This document shows, in pieces, positions 34,857-46,001 of a stretch of DNA of 64,000 nt. Position 1 is the first letter of the stretch; the number at the start of each line of letters is the position of its first letter. Location: the NCBI GenBank assembly GCA_021292105.1, contig CM037870.1, positions 65,184,515-65,248,514 of the forward strand. Direction: 5' to 3'. Source of the DNA: Anadara kagoshimensis. Lineage: Eukaryota > Mollusca > Bivalvia > Arcoida > Arcidae. Under the pieces are notes generated by a model. The model was not told the DNA's origin. It saw nothing but the letters and a program-made list of their open reading frames with translations, and did not search any database. The translations under genes were made by a program, and so were the position numbers.

Positions 34857-35060
34857 GACGTGGCGGGTGTAGTTTGTTGAACAGAAGTGGATTACTCTTC
34901 CGGAGCACCCGGCATCACTTCCCTGGTGGAAGTTCACGTGTTTTACCTAACTGTCAGTTTCAAAGGTTTTACTTTGCTTTTAGCTTGCGACTCGGATATG
35001 GATTAGTGTGTTTGTTTTGGGTTTCATTGCTTTTTGATTTTATTATACATTTGCAATGTG
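34857..35060 (+). repeat. Retroelement 3'-end fragment (R7)
   Basis: GACGTGGCGGGTGTAG, CTTCCGGAGCACCCGGC and TGGTGGAAGTTCACGTG; second copy in the row. Confidence 0.8.
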
Positions 35061-35204
35061 TCATGTTTTAGCTGCAAATGTCTTACATCCATGTAGATGG
35101 ATTAAAATTGATGTAGAAATATCCTTCAACACGAAAGTTGATGCACTATAAGTTTCAAATTAATCAAATCGATATCATTCAACATTCAGATTTTATTTTA
35201 CGTG

Positions 35205-35400
35205 TGAAAAGTGTAGCTAGCTAAAAGGGAGGTGCTTTCCTTTCCGAAGTACGCAAATGTTTTTACTTTGCTTCTGGTTTGCGATTCGGACATCAATTAG
35301 TATGTTTGTTTTTGATTTGATTCTTTTTATATTTTATTGTAAATCTGCAATGTGTCATGTTGTCTTACATTCCCATGAAGGAAGATCAAAATTAAATGTG
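35205..35400 (+). repeat. Retroelement 3'-end fragment (R8)
   Basis: GTGTAGCTAGCTAAAAGGGA and TTGCGATTCGGACATC; internally shortened third copy. Confidence 0.7.
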
Positions 35401-35479
35401 GGAATATATTTCAACACGGAAGTCTCTTTAAAAAAATTATTGAAATCGATACAATTCAACATTCAGATTCAGATTTTAT

Positions 35480-35606
35480 AGAAGGGCGTAGCTAAGTAAA
35501 CAGGAGGTGCTTACATATCCGAAAGACTCGGGCTATCTTTCTTATTTAAGTTTATCTGTTCTAATTGGTTTGCTAGTTTTAAAGTTTTTACTTTGCTTTG
35601 GGTTTG
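35480..35606 (+). repeat. Retroelement 3'-end fragment (R9)
   Basis: GTAGCTAAGTAAACAGGAGG and TTTTTACTTTGCTTTGGG. The copy stops abruptly where the GC-rich block begins. Confidence 0.7.
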
Positions 35607-36945
35607 TGTAACGCGACCGGGGGTATCACTCACCGTCTGGCCTTGTTTCAAACTATAAGCGTCTCACGTCGCCGATTATTCTCTTTATTTGGTAGCTATG
35701 CGCGCCGGCGGAATGCCCGAATAATTAGACACACCTGCGGTAACGGCGCTGTAGACGTAGTCTAATTACAATGTAAACGCCACCGGGCTGATCTGGGTCC
35801 GAGCAAACCCTGCGGAAACGGCACTGTGGACGTAGTGTCTTAATAAACCGAAGTATAACAGCAGGGCGCACCCGTGTTGTAGTATTTATATTATAATATA
35901 TTATAAAGATCTAATAAATATTGTATGCCTGCCTGGTATATGATTTGGTTGATTGGATATGTACACTTCACTTGACTGGACAGGATGGATAGTACACCGA
36001 TTATTCTCACACCCACTGTGCTACTTGACCAATTGACCACAGAACACGTGTCAGAGTAGACCGCACTCCACACATGTACCTGGCACAATTACTAAAGCCT
36101 CTACAGCGTGAGATTTTTCCCTGGTGTATTTCACCAACAGCCCGAAGCCTTTCCTAGAACCTGGTGCACGCCACTAGCCAGTACCAAAACCAATGTACCT
36201 GGCCAACTCCTCTGATCAGTATCTGGCGCACGCCACTGATCAGGACCTGGTGCACGCCACTGGTCTAAACCAAAGTTACTTTAACTGGATTGCTGTGTGT
36301 ATTACCACTTGGCTCTCCTTTACGCACGGCACTTGGAAATCCACCAAGCCATGCGCACCACGCACGGTCAACGCATCGAGCGCGCACGGCCAGCGCACGG
36401 TCACAACGCACAGACAGCGCCCGGTCACAACGCACGCACCGCGCACGTTCAACGCATGGACCGCGCACGACCAGCGCACGGTCAACCAACAGCCGATTTT
36501 ACCGCAGTTGACAAAGTGAATTACCACGGTCAATACAAGTGGTTTATATACTTCTCCGTCTGGACCACACAGAGAAGCTACTGTTCACGTTCTCCTGTCG
36601 ATCTGTCAGGTAATCCAGGTTATTCACCACTACCTAAAGCTAATATCTTTTATTCAGTAGGGTACCTGCCGGGTCGGCACTTAACAAAACATCCAATGCA
36701 AACATCAGCAGCTCTCTGCCCCTTATATACCCCTGCTCTAGCTGACCATCCACGTGATCGACTAATTCTGCATTATGCGAAGTGGTGATGTGTATTATCT
36801 ATCGATACACATCTCTGCTGTCAAGGTCAGGTCAAACTAAAGAGCTGCTATTGTCTAAAAGCTTCTGTCCATCTTTTAGTATTTAATTTATAGTTTAGTT
36901 TGCCTAGAAGAAATATTTTCCGGCCTGTAAAATAAACATGATTAC
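35607..36945 (+). mobile_element. Candidate solo LTR or LTR-like GC-rich block
   Basis: GC content jumps relative to the flanks. It starts TGTAACGCG within a retroelement fragment. TTTATATAC near 36541, AATAAA near 36930 and a possible end TGATTACA near 36945 resemble an LTR layout with TGTAA/TTACA ends. I found no target duplication, so the limits are uncertain. The middle (36340-36490) is a short-period GC-rich repeat built on GCGCACGGTCAACGCA. Overlapping frames of up to 163 codons there result from that repeat. Confidence 0.4.
36340..36490 (+). repeat. GC-rich short tandem repeats (CGCACGGTCAACGCA-like)
   Basis: About ten imperfect 12-16-bp units of CGCACGG(T/C)CA and AACGCA. The region is open in several frames on both strands, as expected for low-complexity DNA. 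Confidence 0.85.
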
Positions 36946-37404
36946 AACTTAGATCTTTTCGAATTAATGTAGGTTGTTTGTCGGCGATTTCATTTGCCAT
37001 ATTTCATCCGGTCAGTTCATCCAGCAATTTCGTCTGTCCATCCTCTCTACACTATCCTGTCCGAATATCCTATCCTGCCCAAATATCCTATCCTGTCCAG
37101 TCAGTGGAATCATCGTAAATTAAGTTCAATCACAGTATACACTATACAAGTATTACATCAGTCTTCTAATCGGCAATCATACTGAGTAATGTATTCATCG
37201 GTAAAACAGTTAATTGTTCACATATAAACTAGTCCTAGGAGGTCCTTTGCTAAATTTGCAAGTTGGACGGACATTGATGATTGCAATCTTTCTTTTTCAT
37301 CTTGAATCGCGTAGACTGAATAAAAAATTCGCTCAATATATCTGTATACAATGTCTAATAATCACAATATATACGCCTTTACTACTTCTGTTTTTTTTTT
37401 GCAG

Positions 37405-38190
37405 AAATAACTAAAGCACCCGCACCTGATACATTAAAGGATCCAATAATGAATTTTTCATTCTCGTTATTCAAGATTGCAAAACCGGATGAAGACCCAA
37501 ACGGAAATAAGTTCATGTCACCATTTAGTGTAATGGCCGCTTTGATGTTGACAATGTTAGGAACAGGTGGTAATACGAAAGGTCAGATAATGTCCGCATT
37601 GAACTTGGATGGGGTCAGTGGAAACGTCCATCAAGAATATAAAGAATTACAGGAGTATCTAAATACAGCTCTAACCAGTGAAGACATCATTGTAGCAATT
37701 GCTAATAGAATTTTTCCTAAGCTCGGAGTTGCGTTAAAGCAGCAATACACATAGATGCTGAACAATATTACGAAGTGGAGTAGAACCATTGAATTTTGTA
37801 GGTCACCGGAACCATCAAGACTATACATTAATGAATGGGCTAGTAACAAAACAAATGACTTGATCAAGGACATTCTTCCAGAATATAGCGTAGGTTCAAG
37901 TACGATTATGGTGTTGGTCAATGCAATTTATTTTAAAGGTAGCTGGAAGTTTGAATTTAATTAACTAATACAAAAGAAAGAGATTTTTTACATCTCTACG
38001 ACTGATACGGAAAAAGTAGATATGATGAACCATGAAGACAAATGAAGCTAGATATGGCGAAAATAAAGAATATGATTGTAAAGTTCTAGAGTTGCCATAT
38101 AAAGGAGGAGACTGTAACATGCTGATCATACTTCCTAATGCTATAGATGGTATGGCAGATTTGGAAAGCAAATTAACAGCGGATGCAATT
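37405..38190 (+). pseudogene. Serpin 2 exon 3, first part (broken)
   Basis: Acceptor TTTTTTTTTTGCAG. It encodes APDTLKDPIMNFSFSLFKIA and NKFMSPFSVMAALMLT, then meets TAG at 37752. It returns to homology at INEWASNKTNDLIKDILP and VNAIYFKGSWKFEF, then TAA, then another frame with VLELPYKGGDCNMLIILP. It ends at KLTADA, where foreign DNA begins. Confidence 0.92.
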
Positions 38191-39349
38191 GTAAGTCCTG
38201 GTAGAGGATTTTGAAAAAAACCGCCTTATTTTTTCGATGTAGGGAGGACAACGTGTTCAAGGTGGCAAGTTATGTCATAACCCTCTTTGAACTTTACTTT
38301 GGTAGAATCGGCTTGTTGCCAAGCAAGATTTCACCCGGGGCCATTGTGGGCAGCTAAAAGGTCAATGGGTGCAAAAGTCCAAGTGAAAATGCCCATATTG
38401 ACCTATACACAAATTCCAGGTGGCTTACAGAAGTTTTTTCTTTATACAATATTGTCGTCTAAATATGTAAGTGGTAGCTTCAATTAATATGAAAGACATA
38501 TCCAATAATTCAGTCCTTATTTTCAAAGTTTTTCATGAAAAATAAGATAAGAGAACGCTTTGCACAAATTTGACCTTTACAATATGATTTAATTATGGCA
38601 ATAAATACTAGTATAAACACATTTGTGCATTTGAAATTGTTTAACAAAACTTTAGACTTCTGTTAAATAATTTTACTGAATCACATTGCCCCGTATTTAT
38701 ATAAGTATCCACTTAAAAAAAAAGAAATCAAAGTACTGGTGGTAACTGGAAAGATTTGATTAGCTATAATGACTGTATCTGTATAATACTATCAAGTGTG
38801 TTCTCTTTTTTTCTGGTGGAAATATTAGTAAACGGTTGAAACACGAACTATTCCCAGTGCCTATACCTGATACACCAGGACCCTTGTTATCTGCAGCCGA
38901 CGAGTCGGAATCTTCAAAATATCCCCCGAGGAAGAAGTTTTGCATGGAGACATTACTACCAAAATGATTAATGGTCAAACTTTAGTTTTAGCACTGGGAA
39001 AACGGAAAGGCATTAATACTTCGCGAGTTAGGAACGCACAAATTGTTTTTATCCCACGAAAGATAAATGTATTAAAATTGATGTCATTATGATAGATATG
39101 ACACTAATCCATAAAAGGTTGAAACCATCTAGAGATAAAGAGATCAGGTCCTCGTTCTGTTAGAAGAATTATTGATAATTAAAATGTCCCTCTGCCATCA
39201 AATTGATAACAATTTATCAGTCACCAAGAAAAAAAATATGATCTCGTAGTAATCCAAGACACTTCTTAGCTTAGCTGAGGGTATCAGGGGGGCCAACAGA
39301 TAGCATGTTTAATTCATACAGAGGAAGGAGTGTAACCGTTTTAAAGCTT

Positions 39350-39680
39350 TACACAAGGAAGCCGATACTAGAATTGTTCCACATGGTGTTGATGCTTACA
39401 TGCAAGGCTATAAAAGAACAGTTGTTGTCTGTCGTGATACTGATGACCTTATTCTGTTGCTTTTAAATGAGGAAGTATGATTACAGACCGGGACATCTAA
39501 TGTTCGTCCCTGTTCATAACATAAAATTATCTCCTCTGGAGAGGAATAACCTTCCAGTATTCCATGCAATTACAGACTGTAATACTGTCAGTTTTTTTTC
39601 TGGACATTCTAAATACAGCATTCCGTGTTTCCAGGGAAAACACAGGTCTTCTTCCCACTCTTGCAAGAGGGAACTTTACT
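39350..39680 (+). pseudogene. Remnant of a transposon-associated protein (ADTRI...ITDCNT type)
   Basis: Frames read HKEADTRIVPHGVDAYMQGY then VVVCRDTDDLILLLLNEE, stop, then in another frame VPVHNIKLSPLERNNLPVFH and AITDCNTVSFFSGHSKYS. I recognise EADTRI, DTDxLxLLL and HAITGCDT as the order of blocks in a repeated family of unnamed metazoan proteins, possibly with a PIN/asteroid-like fold. It is broken by stop codons and shifts. Confidence 0.6.
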
Positions 39681-40472
39681 GAACTTGTGAGTGCAGATTC
39701 CTTCATTGAATGTACCTAGCAAGGATTTCTCATCTACGATGTAAACTGTACCTCTCAGGGGAAAAGTACGATTGAAAGTTTGCTTCCAACATCATATGCA
39801 ACCGACCTACGTATTCAACGTGCATACCATTAAACTGCTGTTTGGCTACATTTAGTGATACCTGGTATTTGTTCCGGATCTCCTGTCACCTATAGGACAC
39901 GGATGGTGCTATTCTCACTAACTTGCGTACTGTATGTCTCTAACTCCCAGTGGAGGTTAGTCTATCGACAAAATCCCTCAAACTGGCTCTGTTCTGCGCA
40001 ATTTTACACCCTCTGTTTCAATTCCAGAAACTTGTCTCAAGGTGTCTATTATTCTTGTGGTTTCCATTTCAAAGTTTTGTGATGTTGTTGGCATGTGTCT
40101 TGATGGTGTGACCTATCCATTATTGTCGCTTTTGTGTTTGTGTTTCAAAACGACCTTGTTTTGTGATCCACCATAAACTTTTCGTTACTAATTTTGTCTT
40201 GTCATCTGGCAACAGGACCACGAACAATACCAGTTTTTATACTTAAATCTGAGGGTTTTTTAACAAATTAAACTTATTATTATTTTTTTTTGCTTACATC
40301 TTACTTTGAACTTTAACTTTTCTAAGACAATTAAAGGTCAAAGGATCATGAACAAAACTTAACTTTTTGGACTTAAGTTAAATATTTTCCTGATGTTCAC
40401 GATTATTCTCGGACAGTTAAGTTAGTGCGAGTCTGAATCAATGAAACTTAAAAACACTTTTAATGAGAAAAT

Positions 40473-40789
40473 GATAAATTGATTGATTGCATGGGGTTTT
40501 ACGTATTTCAATCATATCAAGACGTCACCAGCTATAGGTGAAGTGGCAGAAATTGTTACCTTTGCAGTGAACTTAGGAAAGTGCAGGAAAAGTTCCTTAA
40601 CATGTTACACCCGCCCTGGCACAGGGCATCGGTTTTTAAGATCTCTCTCAAAGGATCTCGTGACTTTCGTTTCTAAATACCGAGTGTTTGGCAAAAGAAC
40701 AGTCACTACCTTATTTCAACTAGGGTTCGAACCCAGGACTCACCACATACGGGGAGTGAGCGCTATACAAATCGAGCTACAGTAGGGGT
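40473..40789 (-). mobile_element. Full-length tRNA-derived SINE
   Basis: A 15-bp target duplication TTTTAATGAGAAAAT (40458-40472 and 40790-40804). On the minus strand it has the head GTAGCTCGATTTGTATAGCG, B box GGGTTCGAACCC, the central CTATAGCTGGTGACGTC, and a short (ATCA)n tail. It is the same family as 17546-17826 and lies inside the block that splits serpin 2. Confidence 0.93.
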
Positions 40790-41592
40790 TTTTAATGAGA
40801 AAATAACCTTTACCAAAATCGCGTCATGCATTGCTGAAATGTAAATATAAATCATGTTGCACTACAAGATGTACATGTAAGCCATACAATTTAAAGTGGG
40901 TGGCTGTATGCACTTGCAATGGGACCGTTGAACCGTTGATTAGTCGAACCCTTTGAAAGATAATGCCACAGATAGTGATATTGATGAATGAAAAGAAATC
41001 GTTAGATGTGACTGATATATTCCAGAGATTCTCGTGACTATGGCTTGCCGATTACAGTACTTGCAGTACTTTGATTTTAAACTTTTAATAAATTTCAAAT
41101 TATCAGCTGGGTTTAAACAATATATTTGTTTTAATCACAGTCATGTATTTCCAAAAGAATTATATTTTAGCATTTTGATTCATGCTTTGATGTTGAATGT
41201 ATACTTTTATTGTATTCTATCCTGAAGCTTATGTCAGAATTTTGAAAAAAAACAACATTGAAATGTTTAAATTTTAGCTTAAACAGTATCAATTAGCTTC
41301 CTAGGCAATGTTAAAATACATGAAATGCTATGATTGCATGAGAACAGATTTATTTTATTTATTTAAATCTCAGAAAGTATATATTTGGACAGCTGTAAAC
41401 TAATAAAGATTAATTTTTTGGGGGAAAAAACACTATCTGACCTTTGACCTTTTATCTACGAAACCAAGGGTCGATCAGCTTGGCAACAGGTTGATTCTTG
41501 ACCCCTAACCTATGATGATATAAGACAGCTATGTTGCCAGCTTTGAACACTCATGTCCCCCTATTGTGAAATTTCAATTTTTTTTCCACCAG

Positions 41593-41974
41593 ACTATTGG
41601 CATCTATTTCTTTAAGTTTACAAGTACTCAATACCGATTGCAATATATCTATACCTAAATTTGAAATGCTTTCTAGTTTCGAAAACTTAAAGGATAATTT
41701 GCAAGAGCTTGGAATAATAGATTTATTTGGAAATGCAGACTTCAGCAATATGTTCGAAGATCCATCTGGAATACGCGTTGATGGTGTAATACATAAAGCA
41801 TTTGTGAGCGTTGATGAGGAGGGGACAGAAGCAGCAGCTGTTACAGTAGTGACGGGTTGGGGCTCACCGTTACCTGTGGAATTCAATGCAAACCATCCAT
41901 TTATATTTTTAATCAGAGAAGAACAGACTGGCACTGTTCTTTTTATGGGTCGATATGTTAGAAAACAAAATTGA
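41593..41974 (+). pseudogene. Serpin 2 exon 3, last part
   Basis: Open to the TGA at 41972-41974. It encodes LASISLSLQVLNTD, ISIPKFEML, LQELGIIDLF, the hinge EEGTEAAAVT, loop VVTGWGSPLPVE and FNANHPFIFLI, ending VRKQN. Taken alone it looks intact, which is why the pseudogene status is easily missed. Confidence 0.93.
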
Positions 41975-42003
41975 TATATGATACTTCTCTTCTTAAAATT
42001 TTG

Positions 42004-42009
42004 AATAAA
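42004..42009 (+). promoter_or_regulatory. AATAAA after the serpin 2 stop
   Basis: It lies 30 nt past the stop codon. Confidence 0.6.
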
Positions 42010-42520
42010 TAATGCGCTATATTAATGTTTGTGCTATTATAATATAGATGTACTTTTTGTTGTCTTAAAATGATTATAGATCTTATTTTAAATACGATAA
42101 AACTAAAACTGGTATAATATGTATTTTAAAATATCGATGTAGACAAGTATTGATGAATTATAACTACAGATAATATTGTAAACAAGGATTCAAATTCATG
42201 ACATTTCTTAGGTTTTGGAAGATTTCCTTTAGTAATATCTGATGTTCCTATGAGAAAACAATTTTACCCTAATGGCGTTAATGAGCATATAGAGCATAAG
42301 TATATAAATAAAAATTATAAGAATAAATTAACAAACGGGTTAAGAAAGAACAACAATATGAATGTTTGAAGTTTTTAACTGTTTGATCTTGATTTGACAA
42401 GAGATAATAATCTATACGTCAATTATTGTGATGCACATCGGCGTATGAAATAAATCTTTTCTCGGCAATAGTCAAATGCAACAAATTACCCATAAAGTAA
42501 TGACGATTTATGGATTTATT

Positions 42521-42772
42521 GATTAATTGATTGATTGATTGGGGTTTAACGTCCCAGTGAAGAATATTTCACTCATATCAAGCGTCACCTGCTATAGTTG
42601 ACGTAGCAGAAATGTTGAAATTTTCAAGGCAATATACAAGGAGGGTTTCTTTTACGTGCCACGCCTGACACAACATAGGACTTTAAGTCTTGGTCAAACC
42701 CGACCGGGATTCAAACTCACGACCACCCACATGAAAAGCGAGTACTCTACCGATTGAAGTACCAAAGTGGTT
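42521..42772 (-). mobile_element. tRNA-derived SINE, moderately diverged
   Basis: Minus strand: TACTTCAATCGGTAGAGTAC (A box) and GAGTTTGAATCCCG (B box), then the ATAGCAGGTGACGCTTG-like core and an (ATCA)n tail. The head is damaged. Target duplications are not clear. Confidence 0.85.
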
Positions 42773-43629
42773 AGATAATAAAATGATAACAAGTATTAGC
42801 AAGCAACAGACCGACAAATTTGAGTGTATACCTAATAGCTTAAAACTATTGGAAATGCTTATGAACCCAGTCACTATAATCCTTTTTAATGCACATAACG
42901 GTAGCTCATTGTAATCATCTAGTCTCTGATTACCTCTGCACGGAAACAAAAGCGGACAATAACCTGCATGTAAAATGTTTCGAGATGAAGATTTATTCTT
43001 TTACCGGTTATACAGGACCATCATAAATGTGCAGTCGGAGGAGGTAAATGAAGTGTGACGTGTGTAATTAAGATGTAAAACACATACGTTTGTGTTTTAT
43101 GATAGCAATGTACCAAACATCTACGGAGATGCAATGGATTATATGATGACAGAGATCGTTATCGAATTCATGTTAATTTGATCCGGCATATAATTTTGGA
43201 CACACATGCAAAATGCAGTGATTACTGATGTTTATCTAGGAGCTTAGCGAAAGATTTGTTCGGACACTTCGGCGCCATCCATCATACCCGAAATGAACTC
43301 CTTGATATTAGTGGGAGAGTCTAAATTTGGTCGTAAAACAAAATTGCTACACACAGAAATTGAAGATTATAGGAAATGTTTGTTATTGAGCAGAACTACG
43401 AGTAGAACTATTTTCATTTAAAATCTAACGTAAACACACATGAACATGTTTAAATCATAATTGCAATTCCAAAAGTAAGAAATAATGTTTAAATACCCTT
43501 CCAAAAAATTTAACTTAAAAAAAAACTGTACAATGAAGATTGTGGAAGTAGGTAAAACCATGCGCAGTCATAGGTGTGTATTGTGTGTTGAAGGTAATTA
43601 TTCGATTCGTAAATATTCTATCACAACCT
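42773..43629. other. Intergenic, no gene seen
   Basis: AT-rich sequence with no frame or splice pattern I can support. Confidence 0.5.
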
Positions 43630-43790
43630 AAATTATCAGTTTTGATTACACGCGTTGCGGGTGAAACTAGCTAGACAGGCCTCATTTCACTGTTGTAAAT
43701 CTACGTATTTTACTTGAGTGGTCATTTTCGGAGATTTTGGTTTTGTTTGGGGTTGTGGTTTTGGACATGAGCAAATATGTTTGATATTGT
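43630..43790 (+). repeat. Retroelement 3'-end fragment (R10)
   Basis: TTTTGATTACACGCGTTGCG, AACTAGCTAGACAGG, and a diverged GGTTGTGGTTTTGGACATG. Confidence 0.7.
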
Positions 43791-43945
43791 TTCTTCAATT
43801 GATACATTGTAAGTTTTAAATATTCAGACTCCTAATCTAATGATCAATATGGATTGGATTTTAGATTTTGTGATTATTAAATTTAGTTTATTTATACGAT
43901 ATATATTACCAGTTACCCATCGGTCCATTTACGCTCAGATATCTG

Positions 43946-44223
43946 GTTGGTTGGTTGGTTGAATGTTGCTTAACGTCGCATCAGCAATTTTTCAGCTATT
44001 CGCGACGAGAACTTTTTAATTAATCTCTATGGATTAATCTATGAACAATTTTGTGTATGCATGTGAAGTGCGAGTGTGTGGTATGGTCTGCCTTGTACTA
44101 GCGCGCACTCAGGGCGACTTTACCGTGCTAGCTCACAGAGTCAGTACGCCGCAGACAAGCGTACCACTCCCCCAGTCGCATTATACTGATATCAGGTGAA
44201 TCAGTAAAGGCCAACGGCAAGGA
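43946..44223 (-). mobile_element. Arg-tRNA-type SINE, 5'-truncated
   Basis: A 13-bp target duplication GCTCAGATATCTG (43933-43945 and 44224-44236). The minus-strand 3' end is (AACC)n. It is nearly the same as 50664-51039 but lacks the tRNA head. Confidence 0.9.
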
Positions 44224-44556
44224 GCTCAGATATCTGTGCCATACAATCTGTGAGTTTTTTTCGGTGGTGTTCAGAAAACAATTCTAACTTTTAAACACTT
44301 TTTATCCTTTACAATTGTATAATACCGCTTGAACTACAGAACAGCCGTGCGTCTAGTCGCTTGTGACTCTGTAGTTTCTGATTTGATGAACATCTCCTTT
44401 ATTCTGTAATGTTTTGATCTAAAGTTTTGTGACACGATCTGCTGAACGCAAATTCACCGAAAATATCCGTTCTTTTTCATTTTAGGAATATTCTCAAAAG
44501 CAATTTTCTTAATGGTTTTCAGTCAACATATTGCGGATTGGAGTACTGATGTAATA

Positions 44557-44715
44557 CAGGTCCGTCCAGTTATGCCATTTAAAAACATTCTATGTAGTAT
44601 ATAAAATTAGTCCTTTGACAAATATAAGTTAACAAAACATCAAGTACTAAAACCTCAAAACTGATGTTATACAAAGGTTATATAAGGGGGGTGCAAAACT
44701 TTCTGGACGGACCTG
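44557..44715. mobile_element. Mariner-like MITE, 159 bp
   Basis: Perfect 13-bp inverted ends CAGGTCCGTCCAG with TA on both sides (44555-44556 and 44716-44717). It is too short to encode anything. Confidence 0.88.
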
Positions 44716-44717
44716 TA

Positions 44718-45080
44718 CGCTCCAGCTAAGACTCTATCTAGCTAACGTTCATATGGATATACCATTGCAATTGACGGTATTTGCCACTCTCCTATATTGT
44801 CACTGACAATGATAATTGTTTCAAGCTAAAAAAGATAAACATGATAAATAAACTATGATTGAAACTGTAGAAAGAGTAGAAATCGAAATATTATCAAAAC
44901 CAATCCTCTGGTTATTTTGTCAAGCATCATAAGGATTCCAAACAAAAATATACTGAAGATACCATCAACAAAATGTTGGAGTTTTTGATAGATAACATAT
45001 TTGTTTCAGCAAAAAATCGGTATATCAATGGGTATAAACGTACTTGCTGATTTGATTTGATTCTTTATTCTTATGAAGCA
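44718..45080. other. Intergenic, no gene seen
   Basis: AT-rich sequence; nothing recognised. Confidence 0.4.
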
Positions 45081-45690
45081 GAATTTATGCAGAACCTTGT
45101 TAAATCTGGAGAGAAGGCTGTCGCCAAATCATTCAACTCAACATACAGATATATAGATGAAGTTCTGTCTTTTAATAATCCTAACAATTGGAGATTATGT
45201 GAATGTCATCTATCCTAGTGAGTTTGAAATAAAAGACACGACTGATTCCTCAAGTTCTGCTTCATACTTAGACTTATACTTGAATCATGACGCACACGAA
45301 AGGCTACATTTGAAACTTTACGACAAACGTGATGATTTCATTTTTTCTATTGTCATCTTTCTCTTTCCATGCAGCAATATACCTGCTTCACCTGCTTATG
45401 CTGTATTTGTTTCCCAATTAATACCTAAAGGCAGAGCTTTTTCCCACTACAGGGACTTTGTACAACGAAATAGGCTGCTTGCAAATAAATTGTTGACTCG
45501 GGGATATTGCAAGCTTAGGCTCATCAATGCCCTCAAAAATGGTTTTATGGCCGCCATCACAGTATTGTTGTTAAGTTTGATGTCTCTGTGTCCATGATTG
45601 CCCTGAATATATTTGACGTCAAATAGTTCCATGTTCCTTTCACACAATTTTGATTACATACGTGGCGGGTGTAGCTAGCTAAACAGGAGG
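45081..45690 (+). pseudogene. Reverse transcriptase C-terminal remnant
   Basis: A first frame encodes AEFMQNLVKSGEKAVAKSFN and STYRYIDEVLSFNNP, which contains the catalytic YxDD box as YIDE. The frame then shifts, and FEIKDTTDSSSSASYLDLYL, LYDKRDDFIFSIVI, SNIPASPAYAVFVSQLI and LLTRGYCKLRLINALK follow, then another shift to FYGRHHSIVVKFDVSVSM. This is the conserved order of a retroelement RT common in marine invertebrates. The Asp-to-Glu change and at least two shifts make it inactive. It is the only copy here that joins the coding end to the dispersed 3' fragments. Confidence 0.85.
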
Positions 45691-45835
45691 TGCTGACCCT
45701 TCCGGAGCACCCGGCCTCACATCCCTGGTGGAAGTTCACGTGTCTAACCTAACTTGTCAGTTCCAAAGTTTTTAGATTGCTCTGGATTGTGATTCGGACA
45801 TGGATTAGTATGTGTGTTTTTTTACTATATATAAG
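45430..45835 (+). repeat. Retroelement 3' end, longest copy (R11)
   Basis: It runs from the RT C-terminus into a 3' UTR with GTGTAGCTAGCTAAACAGGA, CCCTTCCGGAGCACCCGGCC, TGGTGGAAGTTCACGTG and TTCGGACATGGATTAGTATG. It is the reference for R1-R17. Confidence 0.85.
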
Positions 45836-46001
45836 TCCGATAAAATACAACAGAATATAAAAACAAAAAGAAGTATGTTCAAGATTTAATGTAACAACCA
45901 ATCAGATTGCCATGTTCTCATTTCATAAGATAATTTTGCGATCAAAAATATGTGAATTTTGTTTTACATCTGGATTCAGAATACCATGCGAAATATAAAT
46001 C

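Larger units (their letters stand above)
38191..41592. other. Foreign 3.4-kb block splitting the serpin 2 domain
   Basis: The other two serpins have no intron here. It contains a transposon-protein remnant (39350-39680), a complete SINE (40473-40789) and unrecognised AT-rich DNA. The left edge reads GCAATTGTAAGT and the right edge TTTTTTTTCCACCAG, which look like splice sites, but joining them leaves the serpin out of frame. Confidence 0.7.
33373..41974 (+). pseudogene. Serpin pseudogene (serpin 2)
   Basis: It has the same three-exon plan as serpins 1 and 3: exon 1 at 33373-33412, exon 2 at 33902-34026, exon 3 from 37405. Breaks: exon 2 is 125 nt, not a multiple of 3, and shifts frame after WWHGYG. 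Exon 3 has TAG at 37752-37754 and TAA at 37962-37964 with frame changes nearby. About 3.4 kb of foreign sequence splits the domain between 38190 and 41593. The last 125 codons are again open, with the hinge EEGTEAAAVT, a loop TGWGSPLP and FNANHPFIFLI. Decay appears recent. Short transcripts or fragments may persist, but no full serpin can be made. Confidence 0.9.

Noticed and set aside
36193-36788. Arg/His/Ala-rich frames up to 163 codons
   Set aside because: Open in several frames on both strands because of the CGCACGG-type short repeat. No credible protein.
38191-41592. Genuine intron in serpin 2
   Set aside because: The splice-like edges would join the parts out of frame, and both paralogues lack an intron at this place. 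Kept only as an open question.
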